This document shows, piece after piece, positions 1 through 6,146 of a stretch of DNA of 7,545 nt. Numbering within the stretch: the first letter of the stretch is position 1; every line of letters starts with the position of its first letter. Below the pieces are notes generated by a model. The model did no database searches, was not told the DNA's origin, and worked only from the letters and a program-made list of their open reading frames with translations. Position numbers and translations under genes: made by a program. Source of the stretch: Comamonas sp. (GTDB lineage Bacteria; Pseudomonadota; Gammaproteobacteria; Burkholderiales; Burkholderiaceae_C); NCBI GenBank assembly GCA_019236485.1, contig JAFAIY010000072.1, positions 1 to 7,545 of the forward strand, read 5' to 3'.

Positions 1-747
1 GAAGGTATCCTTCATATACTGGAAGAACGGGTCGGCATGGGAGTAGCCCTGGGGCAGGGCAAAGCGCATGTCGTTCACGTCTAGCGTGTAGGGCACGATG
101 AGCTGGTTGCGCGTGCCGCCGTCGGTCTTGGCGACCTTCATCCAAAAGGGCAGGTCGTCGCCGTAGTAGTCGCTGTCGTAGCTGAAGCGGCCAGTATCGG
201 CCACCAGGCGGTGGCTGTTGGGGCTGTCGCGGCCCGTGTACCAGCCCAGGCCGTGGTCGCCGTCATGGCCGTAGAGCTCGCCAAAGATCTCCAGGCACTG
301 CTGCATATGGGCGCGCTCGATTTCTTCGGGCACGTTCTGGTAGTGGATCCACTTCAGGCCATGGCAGGCCACTTCATGGCCGAGCTCGGCAAAGGCCTGG
401 GCCAGCTCGCGGTGCTTCTGCAGGGCCGTGGCCACGCCGAACACGGTCAGCGGCAGGCCGCGCTTCTCGAACTCGCGCAGGATGCGCCAGACGCCGCCGC
501 GCGAGCCGTATTCATAGATGCCGTCCATGCTCATATGGCGCGCGGGATAGGCGGCCGGGTTGAACATCTCGGACAGGAATTGCTCGCTGGCGGGGTCGCC
601 ATGCAGCACATTGTTCTCACCGCCTTCTTCGTAGTTGAGTACGAATTGCACAGCCACGCGGGCTTGGCCTGGCCACTCGGGCTGGGGCGTGGTGCGACCG
701 TAGCCGATCAGGTCGCGGGGGTAGGAGGCGGTGGAGTCGTAAATCAT
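1..747 (-). CDS. puuE: Allantoinase, PuuE type (3' end cut by window edge)
   Basis: Probable cytoplasmic allantoinase of the metal-independent PuuE family (NodB/polysaccharide-deacetylase fold), which hydrolyses allantoin to allantoate in purine breakdown. The 249 residues visible read in frame from the ATG at 747 to the window edge. Family members are roughly 310 residues, so about 60 C-terminal residues lie outside. Recognisable family segments are NYEEGGENN (38-46), YGSRGGVWR (80-88), GHEVACHGLKWIHY (123-136), GWYTGRDSPNSHR (168-180), SDYYGDDLPFW (192-202) and VPYTLDVNDMRF (218-229). The start overlaps the stop of the upstream GntR gene as ATGA, which implies one transcript and translational coupling. 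No good Shine-Dalgarno site of its own is visible. A related deacetylase-like hydrolase is the alternative, but the motif set fits PuuE well. Its product feeds the glyoxylate genes further right. Confidence 0.9.
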   Translation of the reverse strand, partial: MIYDSTASYPRDLIGYGRTTPQPEWPGQARVAVQFVLNYEEGGENNVLHGDPASEQFLSEMFNPAAYPARHMSMDGIYEYGSRGGVWRILREFEKRGLPLTVFGVATALQKHRELAQAFAELGHEVACHGLKWIHYQNVPEEIERAHMQQCLEIFGELYGHDGDHGLGWYTGRDSPNSHRLVADTGRFSYDSDYYGDDLPFWMKVAKTDGGTRNQLIVPYTLDVNDMRFALPQGYSHADPFFQYMKDTF

Positions 748-1421
748 AGGGAGATGGAGGAAAGCGCCATCGAGAGGTCGTTCGTTGGCAGATCGCGGTC
801 AAAGGTCAGGCCTGCTTCCACATGGTCCAGGTGCTGCTGCATCAAAAGCACGGAGCGCTCGGCATCGCCTTCGGCCAGGGCTGCGACGATGGACGCATGC
901 TCCTCGTGGGAGTGCTCGGCCGCCGACGCCGACTGGTACATCAGCGTGATCAGCGCGCAGCGCGAGATCAGCTCGCCCAGCAGCTGGGCCAGCACCTCGT
1001 TGCCCATGAGCTCGGCCATGCGCACGTGAAAGTCGCCCAGCAGCTCGGTGCGCTGGCCCACGTCATTGGCTTCCATGGCTTTTTTCTCGGCGGCCACATG
1101 GGCTTTGAGCGCGCGGATCTTGGCGGGCGTGCTCTGGGTCACAAAGCTGCGCACCATCTCGGCTTCCAGCATGCGGCGCACGGCAAATACCTGGCGCGCC
1201 TCGTCCACGGAAGGCGTGGCCACAAAGGCGCCGCGCGCGGGCTCGAGCTTGATCAGCTTGTTCTGCGAGAGCTGGAACAGGGCCTGGCGAACCAGGGTGC
1301 GGGAGACACCAAAGTGGTCGGCCAGCTTCTGTTCGGCCAGCTTGGTGCCGGGCATCAGCCGATGCTCGACGATGGCCCTGGTCAGGCTTTCGACAATGAA
1401 ACTGGTGGTGGAAGTTTCCAT
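744..1421 (-). CDS. GntR-family transcriptional regulator (FCD domain)
   Basis: A 225-residue DNA-binding regulator of the FadR/FCD branch of GntR. Residues 8-70 form the winged helix: the KLAEQKLADHFGVSRTLVRQ segment (27-46) is the helix-turn-helix, and LEPARGAFVATPS (59-71) is the wing. Residues about 75-200 form an all-helical FCD effector domain with histidines at the usual ligand places (H132 in GDFH, H175 in EEHASI, H197 in QQHLDH). The position that often carries a ligand Asp, four before H132, is Leu. I chose the ATG at 1421 because family similarity starts just after it. The frame stays open far upstream, across the antisense of the kinase, and an earlier ATG at 1478 would add 19 residues unlike the family. 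The stop overlaps the puuE start (ATGA), so it probably controls puuE, itself and perhaps the divergent kinase. The effector (allantoin, glyoxylate or other) cannot be read from sequence. Confidence 0.9.
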   Translation of the reverse strand: METSTTSFIVESLTRAIVEHRLMPGTKLAEQKLADHFGVSRTLVRQALFQLSQNKLIKLEPARGAFVATPSVDEARQVFAVRRMLEAEMVRSFVTQSTPAKIRALKAHVAAEKKAMEANDVGQRTELLGDFHVRMAELMGNEVLAQLLGELISRCALITLMYQSASAAEHSHEEHASIVAALAEGDAERSVLLMQQHLDHVEAGLTFDRDLPTNDLSMALSSISL

Positions 1422-1451
1422 AAATCCATCATAGCGGTTGAAGACAAGTTT

Positions 1452-1459
1452 TGTATACA
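1452..1459. promoter_or_regulatory. TGTATACA palindrome, candidate GntR operator
   Basis: A perfect 8-bp palindrome, TGTATACA, lies 30 bp upstream of the GntR start codon, in an AT-rich pocket of otherwise GC-rich DNA. Compact GTATAC-centred palindromes are typical of GntR/FCD operators, and GntR genes are commonly autoregulated. Assigning this site to this protein is inference. I saw no second clear copy in the window. Confidence 0.4.
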
Positions 1460-1523
1460 GTTTCTGTCGACCAAACATGGTGTTTGCCCCAGGACTGCAT
1501 CTGCAAAGCGGGCGTTGATTCAG

Positions 1524-1568
1524 GCAAATCCAGGCGTGGCAAGGATTTGCGCCATTGCTGCAGCAAAT
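1524..1568. promoter_or_regulatory. GCAAATCC inverted repeat with a third half-site
   Basis: GCAAATCC (1524-1531) and GGATTTGC (1543-1550) form a perfect 8-bp dyad with an 11-nt spacer. A further GCAAAT follows at 1563-1568, giving a second, 6-bp dyad with the GGATTTGC arm (ATTTGC-N12-GCAAAT). The array lies 67-111 bp before the kinase start, in the intergenic region shared with the GntR gene. It may be an operator array or a leader hairpin. I found no clear -35/-10 pair to decide between these. Confidence 0.4.
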
Positions 1569-1634
1569 ATCAGCAGTGTTGTGACCGGTGGGCGCCTGTG
1601 AGGCAAAAATGCCGGAATGCACAATGAATGAACT

Positions 1635-2987
1635 ATGCAAGCACAGAATACCTCCTCGCACGCGCAGGATCTCGCTGCGCCCTCGCCCCAGCAGGATCCC
1701 GCAGGCTTTTTGCGCCACCTCTACGACGTGGCCGTGCGCAACGCCCTGCCCATCGAAGGCCTGGCGCGCTGTCTGCCCAATCCGCCCAAGGGCCGCACCC
1801 TGGTGCTGGGCGCGGGCAAGGCCGGCGGCTCCATGGCCCAGGCGCTGGAAGCGCTGTGGCCCGCGGACGCATCGCTGTCGGGCCTGGTGGTCACGCGCTA
1901 CGGCCATATTCCGCCGCGTTCCGCAGGCCTGGCCCAGCGCCTGGAAGTGGTGGAGGCCGCCCACCCCGTGCCCGATGCCGCAGGCCTGGCCGCGGCCGAG
2001 CGCATTCTGGCGCTGACCCAGGGGCTGATCGAGGACGATTTGGTGCTGTGCCTGATCTCGGGTGGCGGCTCCTCCTTGCTGACGCTGCCCGCCGAAGGCA
2101 TTGATCTGGCCGAGAAGCAGCGCATCAACAAGGCGCTGCTGGAGAGCGGCGCGGCGATCAGCGAGATGAACTGCGTGCGCAAGCATCTCTCGCGCATCAA
2201 GGGCGGACGCCTGGCCGCGGCCTGCCATCCGGCCAAGGTGGTGACGCTGACCATCAGCGACGTGCCCGGCGACGATCCCTCCATCATTGCCAGCGGCCCC
2301 ACGGTGGCCGATGCCTCGACCTGCGCCGAGGCGCTGGCCATTCTGGACCGCTACCAGATCGGCGTGCCCGAGGCCGTGCGCGCCGCGCTGCAGGACGGCA
2401 GGCTGGAGACGCCCAAGCCCGGCGATGCGCGCTTTGCGGGCCATGAGGTGCATCTGATCGCCACGCCCCAGCAGTCGCTGGAGGCCGCGGCCGCGGCCGC
2501 GCGTGCCGCGGGCATAGCGGCCCATGTGCTGTCCGACGAGATCGAGGGCGAATCGCGCGAGGTGGGCAAGGTGCATGCGGCTCTGGCGCGTGCGGTGGCC
2601 AAACGCGGCCAGCCTTTTGCGAGGCCCTGCGTGATCCTCTCGGGCGGCGAGACCACGGTGACGATTCGCCCGCGCCAGCCGGGTGCCGCCAAGGGGCGCG
2701 GCGGCCGTGCTGGCGAGTTTTGCATGGGTCTGGCCCAGGCCTTGCAAGGTCAGGAAAAAGTCTGGGCGCTGGCCGCCGATACCGACGGCATAGACGGCGT
2801 GGAAGACAATGCGGGCGCGCGCGTCTCGCCCTGCACGCTGGCGCGTGCGGCCGAGCAGAAGCTGCGCATCAGCGACTATCTGGACCGCAACGATGCCTAC
2901 GGCTATTTCTCTGCGCTCGGCGATCTGGTGGTCACCGGGCCCACGCATACCAATGTCAACGACTTCCGCGCGATTCTGATTCTCTGA
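1635..2987 (+). CDS. ttuD: Glycerate 2-kinase, MOFRL/TtuD family
   Basis: A 450-residue cytoplasmic enzyme of the DUF4147 + MOFRL family, which phosphorylates D-glycerate with ATP to 2-phosphoglycerate. Older annotations call such proteins hydroxypyruvate reductase, after TtuD of Agrobacterium vitis. The N-terminal domain carries LVLGAGKAGGSMAQAL (56-71), LISGGGSSLL (140-149), NCVRKHLSRIKGGRLA (179-194) and ISDVPGDDPSIIASGPT (207-223). The C-terminal MOFRL part carries LSGGETTVT (335-343), GRGGRAGEF (354-362, a small variation on the usual GRGGRNxEF), ADTDGIDG (381-388) and TGPTHTNVND (434-443). Length is normal for the family. ATG 1635 is the only ATG start available, with an in-frame TGA at 1629 just before it. 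Its Shine-Dalgarno site is poor, so a later start within the first 25 residues is possible. It completes the glycerate route begun by gcl and glxR, although it lies apart from them, and it ends at a strong terminator. Confidence 0.92.
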   Translation: MQAQNTSSHAQDLAAPSPQQDPAGFLRHLYDVAVRNALPIEGLARCLPNPPKGRTLVLGAGKAGGSMAQALEALWPADASLSGLVVTRYGHIPPRSAGLAQRLEVVEAAHPVPDAAGLAAAERILALTQGLIEDDLVLCLISGGGSSLLTLPAEGIDLAEKQRINKALLESGAAISEMNCVRKHLSRIKGGRLAAACHPAKVVTLTISDVPGDDPSIIASGPTVADASTCAEALAILDRYQIGVPEAVRAALQDGRLETPKPGDARFAGHEVHLIATPQQSLEAAAAAARAAGIAAHVLSDEIEGESREVGKVHAALARAVAKRGQPFARPCVILSGGETTVTIRPRQPGAAKGRGGRAGEFCMGLAQALQGQEKVWALAADTDGIDGVEDNAGARVSPCTLARAAEQKLRISDYLDRNDAYGYFSALGDLVVTGPTHTNVNDFRAILIL

Positions 2988-2997
2988 AAACCTCAAA

Positions 2998-3026
2998 TTG
3001 GATAGCTGCTTGCGCCGGCTATCCAA
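2998..3026 (+). repeat. 9-bp stem-loop just after the kinase stop
   Basis: TTGGATAGC (2998-3006) pairs perfectly with GCTATCCAA (3018-3026) around an 11-nt loop, starting 10 bases after the kinase stop codon. No U-run follows, so it is not a terminator itself. The GATAGCTGCTTGCGC core resembles short repeats that I recall being common after genes in Comamonadaceae. That link is from memory and unverified. Confidence 0.5.
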
Positions 3027-3049
3027 AGGTTTCAGCATGAAAACAATCT

Positions 3050-3090
3050 GCAGCTACCGCTCATCAAGCGGTAGCTGCTCTTTTTTTTCT
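3050..3090 (+). terminator. Rho-independent terminator of the glycerate kinase
   Basis: GCAGCTACCGCT (3050-3061) and AGCGGTAGCTGC (3067-3078) form a perfect 12-bp stem with the 5-nt loop CATCA. TC and eight Ts (3081-3088) follow. It is a textbook intrinsic terminator on the plus strand, 62 bases after the kinase stop. On the minus strand the stem is followed only by a weaker T-rich stretch, so termination of the converging lysR transcript there would be less efficient. Confidence 0.92.
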
Positions 3091-3114
3091 ATCAGCTACC
3101 TACGAAACTGGCGT

Positions 3115-3250
3115 GACTCAGGCGAGGGACAGCGAGCAAGGGCCTACGCCGGCCGCACCGCCCCGCAGCGAGGCTGTCGTCCCCCTCCGCTAGCGCGAAG
3201 CGCGTACAGAGAGGGGGAAGGCGCGGAGCCGCCAAGCGAAGCGACTCAGG
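3115..3250. repeat. GC-rich structured intergenic element, probable dispersed repeat
   Basis: This intergenic stretch is bounded by two copies of GACTCAGG (3115-3122 and 3243-3250), each followed by a similar G-rich run containing GAGGG. Inside are GACAGC/GCTGTC arms (3128-3133, 3173-3178), a CCCCCTC/GAGGGGG stem (3181-3187, 3211-3217) enclosing CGCG-AAG-CGCG (3194-3204), and a small GGCG/CGCC hairpin (3220-3233). It holds no convincing gene. It resembles GC-rich intergenic repeats I recall from Comamonadaceae chromosomes, but copy number cannot be judged from one window. It may also affect the end of the lysR transcript, which runs into it. Confidence 0.5.
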
Positions 3251-3259
3251 GGGAGGGGG

Positions 3260-4177
3260 TCAGCCACCCCGCGGCAGGTCTTCCCACCAGGCCTCGTCAA
3301 ACTTGCCCTGCAGAAAAGCGATGAAGGACTGGACCTTCTGCGGCACCAGGCGCGGCGAGGGATAGACCGCGTGGATTTCCTGCTCGGGCAGGCGGCAGGT
3401 CTTGAGCACCTCGACCACGCGGCCGTCCTTGAGCGAGTCATGGGCCACGTAGCGGGGCAGGGCTGCAATGCCCATATGCGAGCGTGCGGCGGCCAGCAGG
3501 GCCGAGAGGTTGTTGGAGCGCAGCCGCCCCGTGACGGGGACGGACACGGGCTCGCCGCTGGGATTGCGCAGCCGCCAGATGTCGTTGCCCTGCACGCTGC
3601 TGTAGATCAGCGTGGAATGCTCCTTGAGGTCCGAGGGCCGGCGCGGTGTTCCGTGCTTGCGCAGATAGGTGTTGGAGGCCACCAGCACCCAGGGATTGAC
3701 GCCCAGCATGCGTGCGCCCAGCGACGAGTCGGCCAGCTTGCCCAGGCGCAGCGCCACGTCTATGCCGTTGGCCACGAGATCGGTGTAGCGGTCCTCGAAG
3801 CTCAGGTCCACCTGGACCTGAGGGTTGTGCTTCATGAACTCCATGGCCAGCGGGATCAGCACGCGGCGGCCGAAGGCCACCGAGCTGCCTATGCGCAGCT
3901 GCCCCTGGACCTGGGACTGGCGCACCTTGACCACGCTTTCGGCCTCGGCCACGTCGTTGACGATGACCTTGCACTTCTCGTAGTAGAGCGCGCCGGCCTC
4001 GGTCAGGCTCACGCCGCGCGTGTTGCGGTTGAGCAGGCGCACCTTGAGCCGGGTTTCCATGGCCGCGACCTGCTTGGTCACCGTGGGCTGGGTGGTGGCG
4101 AATTCCTGCGCCACCTTGGTGAAGCTGCCGGTCTCCACCACGCGCACAAACATGTGCATGGCGTCGAGTTTGTCCAT
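3260..4177 (-). CDS. LysR-type transcriptional regulator, likely controls gcl
   Basis: A 305-residue LysR-type regulator of normal length. The N-terminal winged helix covers residues 1-60: MDKLDAMHMFVRVVETGSFT leads into the helix-turn-helix around KVAQEFATTQPTVTKQVAAM (21-40), and NRNTRGVSLTEAG (50-62) is the wing. A linker helix follows to about 90, then a two-lobed periplasmic-binding-protein-like effector domain (about 92-295) with a sequence style close to the CrgA-like subgroup. The start at 4177 has an AGGAG site (4186-4190) 8 nt upstream. The gene is divergent from gcl with 108 bp between the starts, and a LysR-type dyad lies in that gap, which supports control of gcl and itself. The effector is unknown; glyoxylate or a related intermediate is a guess from context. 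Confidence 0.92.
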   Translation of the reverse strand: MDKLDAMHMFVRVVETGSFTKVAQEFATTQPTVTKQVAAMETRLKVRLLNRNTRGVSLTEAGALYYEKCKVIVNDVAEAESVVKVRQSQVQGQLRIGSSVAFGRRVLIPLAMEFMKHNPQVQVDLSFEDRYTDLVANGIDVALRLGKLADSSLGARMLGVNPWVLVASNTYLRKHGTPRRPSDLKEHSTLIYSSVQGNDIWRLRNPSGEPVSVPVTGRLRSNNLSALLAAARSHMGIAALPRYVAHDSLKDGRVVEVLKTCRLPEQEIHAVYPSPRLVPQKVQSFIAFLQGKFDEAWWEDLPRGG

Positions 4178-4190
4178 CTGTCCGTCTCCT

Positions 4191-4213
4191 ATTTATTCTT
4201 CAGTGGAATAAAT
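4191..4213. promoter_or_regulatory. LysR-type operator (T-N11-A dyad) between lysR and gcl
   Basis: ATTTATTC (4191-4198) and GAATAAAT (4206-4213) form a perfect 8-bp inverted repeat with a 7-nt spacer. The core TTC-N7-GAA has the T-N11-A geometry of LysR-family boxes. It abuts the lysR ribosome site, which suits autorepression, and lies 73-95 bp before the gcl ATG, which suits an activator recognition site. A partial second site, GAATAAA, recurs at 4253-4259 and may be an activation half-site. It is very AT-rich against its surroundings. Confidence 0.7.
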
Positions 4214-4285
4214 TTTATGGTCTGCAAGCGGCTTCCAGCAAGCATGGGTCTTGAATAAAGTCGATTCCAGTTTGAAGGAGACCTC

Positions 4286-6076
4286 ATGGCCAAAATGAAA
4301 GCGATCGAAGCCGCAGTCCGCGTGCTCGAAAAAGAAGGTGTTAGCGTTGCATTCGGCGTTCCCGGTGCCGCTATCAATCCGCTGTACGCAGCGCTGAAGG
4401 ACCACGGTGGCATAGGCCACATCCTGGCCCGCCATGTCGAAGGCGCGAGCCACATGGCCGAAGGCTATACCCGTGCGGTGGCCGGCAATATCGGCGTCTG
4501 CATCGGCACCAGCGGCCCCGCAGGCACCGACATGATCACCGGCCTGTACTCGGCCAGCGCCGACTCCATCCCAATCCTGTGCATTACCGGCCAGGCACCG
4601 CGCTCGCGTCTGCACAAGGAAGACTTCCAGGCCGTGGACATCGCCTCCATCGCCAAGCCCGTGACCAAGTGGGCCACCACCGTGCTGGAACCGGCCCAGG
4701 TGCCGCGCGCCTTCCAGCAGGCTTTCCACCTGATGCGCTCCGGCCGTCCCGGCCCCGTGCTGATCGATCTGCCCATCGACGTGCAATTGGCCGAGATCGA
4801 GTTCGATATCGACACCTACGAGCCCCTGCCCGCCTACAAGCCAGCGGCTTCGCGCAAGCAGGCCGAAAAGGCCATAGCGATGCTCAACGAATCCGAGCGT
4901 CCTCTGCTGGTCTCCGGTGGCGGTGTGATCAACGCCGATGCCTCCGAGCTGATGGTCGAGCTGGCCGAGATCCTCAACGTGCCCGTGATCCCCACCTTGA
5001 TGGGCTGGGGCACCATCCCCGACGATCACCCGCTGATGGTCGGCATGTGCGGTCTGCAGACCAGCCACCGCTACGGCAATGCCAACATGCTGGCTTCGGA
5101 CTTCGTGTTCGGCATCGGCAACCGTTGGGCCAACCGCCACACCGGCTCGGTCGAGGTCTACACCAAGGGCCGCAAGTTCATCCACGTGGACATCGAGCCC
5201 ACACAGATCGGCCGCGTGTTCGCGCCCGATTACGGCATCGTCTCCGACGCCAAGGCGGCTCTGGAGCAATTTGTGGCCGTGGCCAAGGAATGGAAGGCTG
5301 CCGGCAAGCTCAAGTGCCGCAAGGCCTGGGTGGCCGAGTGCCAGGGCCGCAAGAACAGCGTCGAGTACCTGCGCAAGACCAACTTCGACAACGTGCCGAT
5401 GAAGCCCCAGCGCGTCTACCAGTGCATGAACCGCACTCTGGACCGCGACACCACCTATGTGTCCACCATCGGTCTGTCGCAGATCGCAGGAGCCCAGTTC
5501 CTGCACGTGTACAAGCCCCGCAACTGGATCAACTGCGGCCAGGCCGGTCCTCTGGGCTGGACCACTCCCGCCGCCCTGGGCGTGCGCGTGGCCGACCCCA
5601 AGCGCAAGATCGTGGCCCTGTCGGGTGACTACGACTTCCAGTTCATGATCGAAGAGCTGGCCGTGGGCGCTCAGTTCAAGCTGCCCTATGTGCATGTGCT
5701 GGTGAACAACAGCTATCTGGGCCTGATCCGCCAGGCGCAGCGCGCTTTCTCGATCGACTATTGCGTGCAATTGGCGTTCGACAATATCAACATGGATGAG
5801 GGTGATGCCACCCGCGGCTACGGCGTTGACCATGTTAAGGTCGTTGAAGGTCTGGGTTGCAAGGCCATCCGCGTGCACCGCGCCGAAGACTTTGCCCCCG
5901 CCATGGCACAGGCCGAGGCCTGGATGGCCGAGCACAAGACCCCTGTGGTGATCGAGTGCATCCTGGAGCGTGTGACCAACATCTCCATGGGCGCCGAAAT
6001 CGACAACGTGGTCGAGTTCGAAGACCTGGCCACCGAGAAGGCCGACGCGCCCAGCGCTCTGGCTCTGCTGGACTGA
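4286..6076 (+). CDS. gcl: Glyoxylate carboligase (tartronate-semialdehyde synthase)
   Basis: A 596-residue cytoplasmic ThDP- and FAD-dependent enzyme that joins two glyoxylates into tartronate semialdehyde with loss of CO2. As recalled, the E. coli protein is about 593 residues and nearly collinear. Domains in order: the ThDP Pyr domain (about 1-170) with [12 protein letters not shown] and [16 protein letters not shown], the central FAD-binding domain (about 190-330, [13 protein letters not shown]), and the ThDP PP domain (about 370-560), where GDYDFQF (447-453) through VNN (473-475) bind Mg-diphosphate. Val51 sits where most ThDP enzymes have the catalytic Glu, a hallmark of Gcl that separates it from acetolactate synthase. 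The start at ATG 4286 has AAGGAG (4275-4280) 5 nt upstream. It heads the gcl-hyi-glxR cluster and is divergent from the LysR gene that probably activates it. Confidence 0.97.
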   Translation: MAKMKAIEAAVRVLEKEGVSVAFGVPGAAINPLYAALKDHGGIGHILARHVEGASHMAEGYTRAVAGNIGVCIGTSGPAGTDMITGLYSASADSIPILCITGQAPRSRLHKEDFQAVDIASIAKPVTKWATTVLEPAQVPRAFQQAFHLMRSGRPGPVLIDLPIDVQLAEIEFDIDTYEPLPAYKPAASRKQAEKAIAMLNESERPLLVSGGGVINADASELMVELAEILNVPVIPTLMGWGTIPDDHPLMVGMCGLQTSHRYGNANMLASDFVFGIGNRWANRHTGSVEVYTKGRKFIHVDIEPTQIGRVFAPDYGIVSDAKAALEQFVAVAKEWKAAGKLKCRKAWVAECQGRKNSVEYLRKTNFDNVPMKPQRVYQCMNRTLDRDTTYVSTIGLSQIAGAQFLHVYKPRNWINCGQAGPLGWTTPAALGVRVADPKRKIVALSGDYDFQFMIEELAVGAQFKLPYVHVLVNNSYLGLIRQAQRAFSIDYCVQLAFDNINMDEGDATRGYGVDHVKVVEGLGCKAIRVHRAEDFAPAMAQAEAWMAEHKTPVVIECILERVTNISMGAEIDNVVEFEDLATEKADAPSALALLD

Positions 6077-6086
6077 AACAGCGCCC

Positions 6087-6120
6087 AAGGACAGAGCCAA
6101 GGCTCTGTCCTTTTCCCCTT
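6087..6120 (+). terminator. Terminator-like hairpin between gcl and hyi (possible attenuator)
   Basis: AAGGACAGAGCC (6087-6098) and GGCTCTGTCCTT (6101-6112) are perfectly complementary, giving 10-12 bp of stem. A T-rich but interrupted tail (TTTTCCCCTTTT, counting the end of the stem) follows. It starts 10 bases after the gcl stop and ends before the hyi ribosome site. The stem is strong and the tail imperfect, so partial termination or protection of the gcl mRNA 3' end is likely, with some readthrough to hyi-glxR. Confidence 0.65.
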
Positions 6121-6146
6121 TTGACAAGATATCTGGAGACAAAACC

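Noticed and set aside
211..1601. Plus-strand open frames of 259-272 residues opposite puuE and the GntR gene
   Set aside because: They are antisense to two well-supported genes, with biased composition and no recognised domain.
744..3038. A 764-residue minus-strand open frame running through the GntR gene and the antisense of the glycerate kinase
   Set aside because: Only the last 225 residues resemble a protein family. The rest is low-complexity Gly/Ala/Arg/His-rich translation opposite a clear kinase gene, which is typical of high-GC antisense frames.
2998..3324. Open frame of 108 residues across the ttuD-lysR gap
   Set aside because: It runs through the stem-loop, the terminator and the GC-rich repeat, lacks a ribosome site, and reads into the antisense of lysR.
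6121..6126. Perfect TTGACA, a possible -35 box of a promoter for hyi
   Set aside because: No -10-like hexamer lies 15-19 bp downstream. That place is occupied by the hyi ribosome site and start codon.
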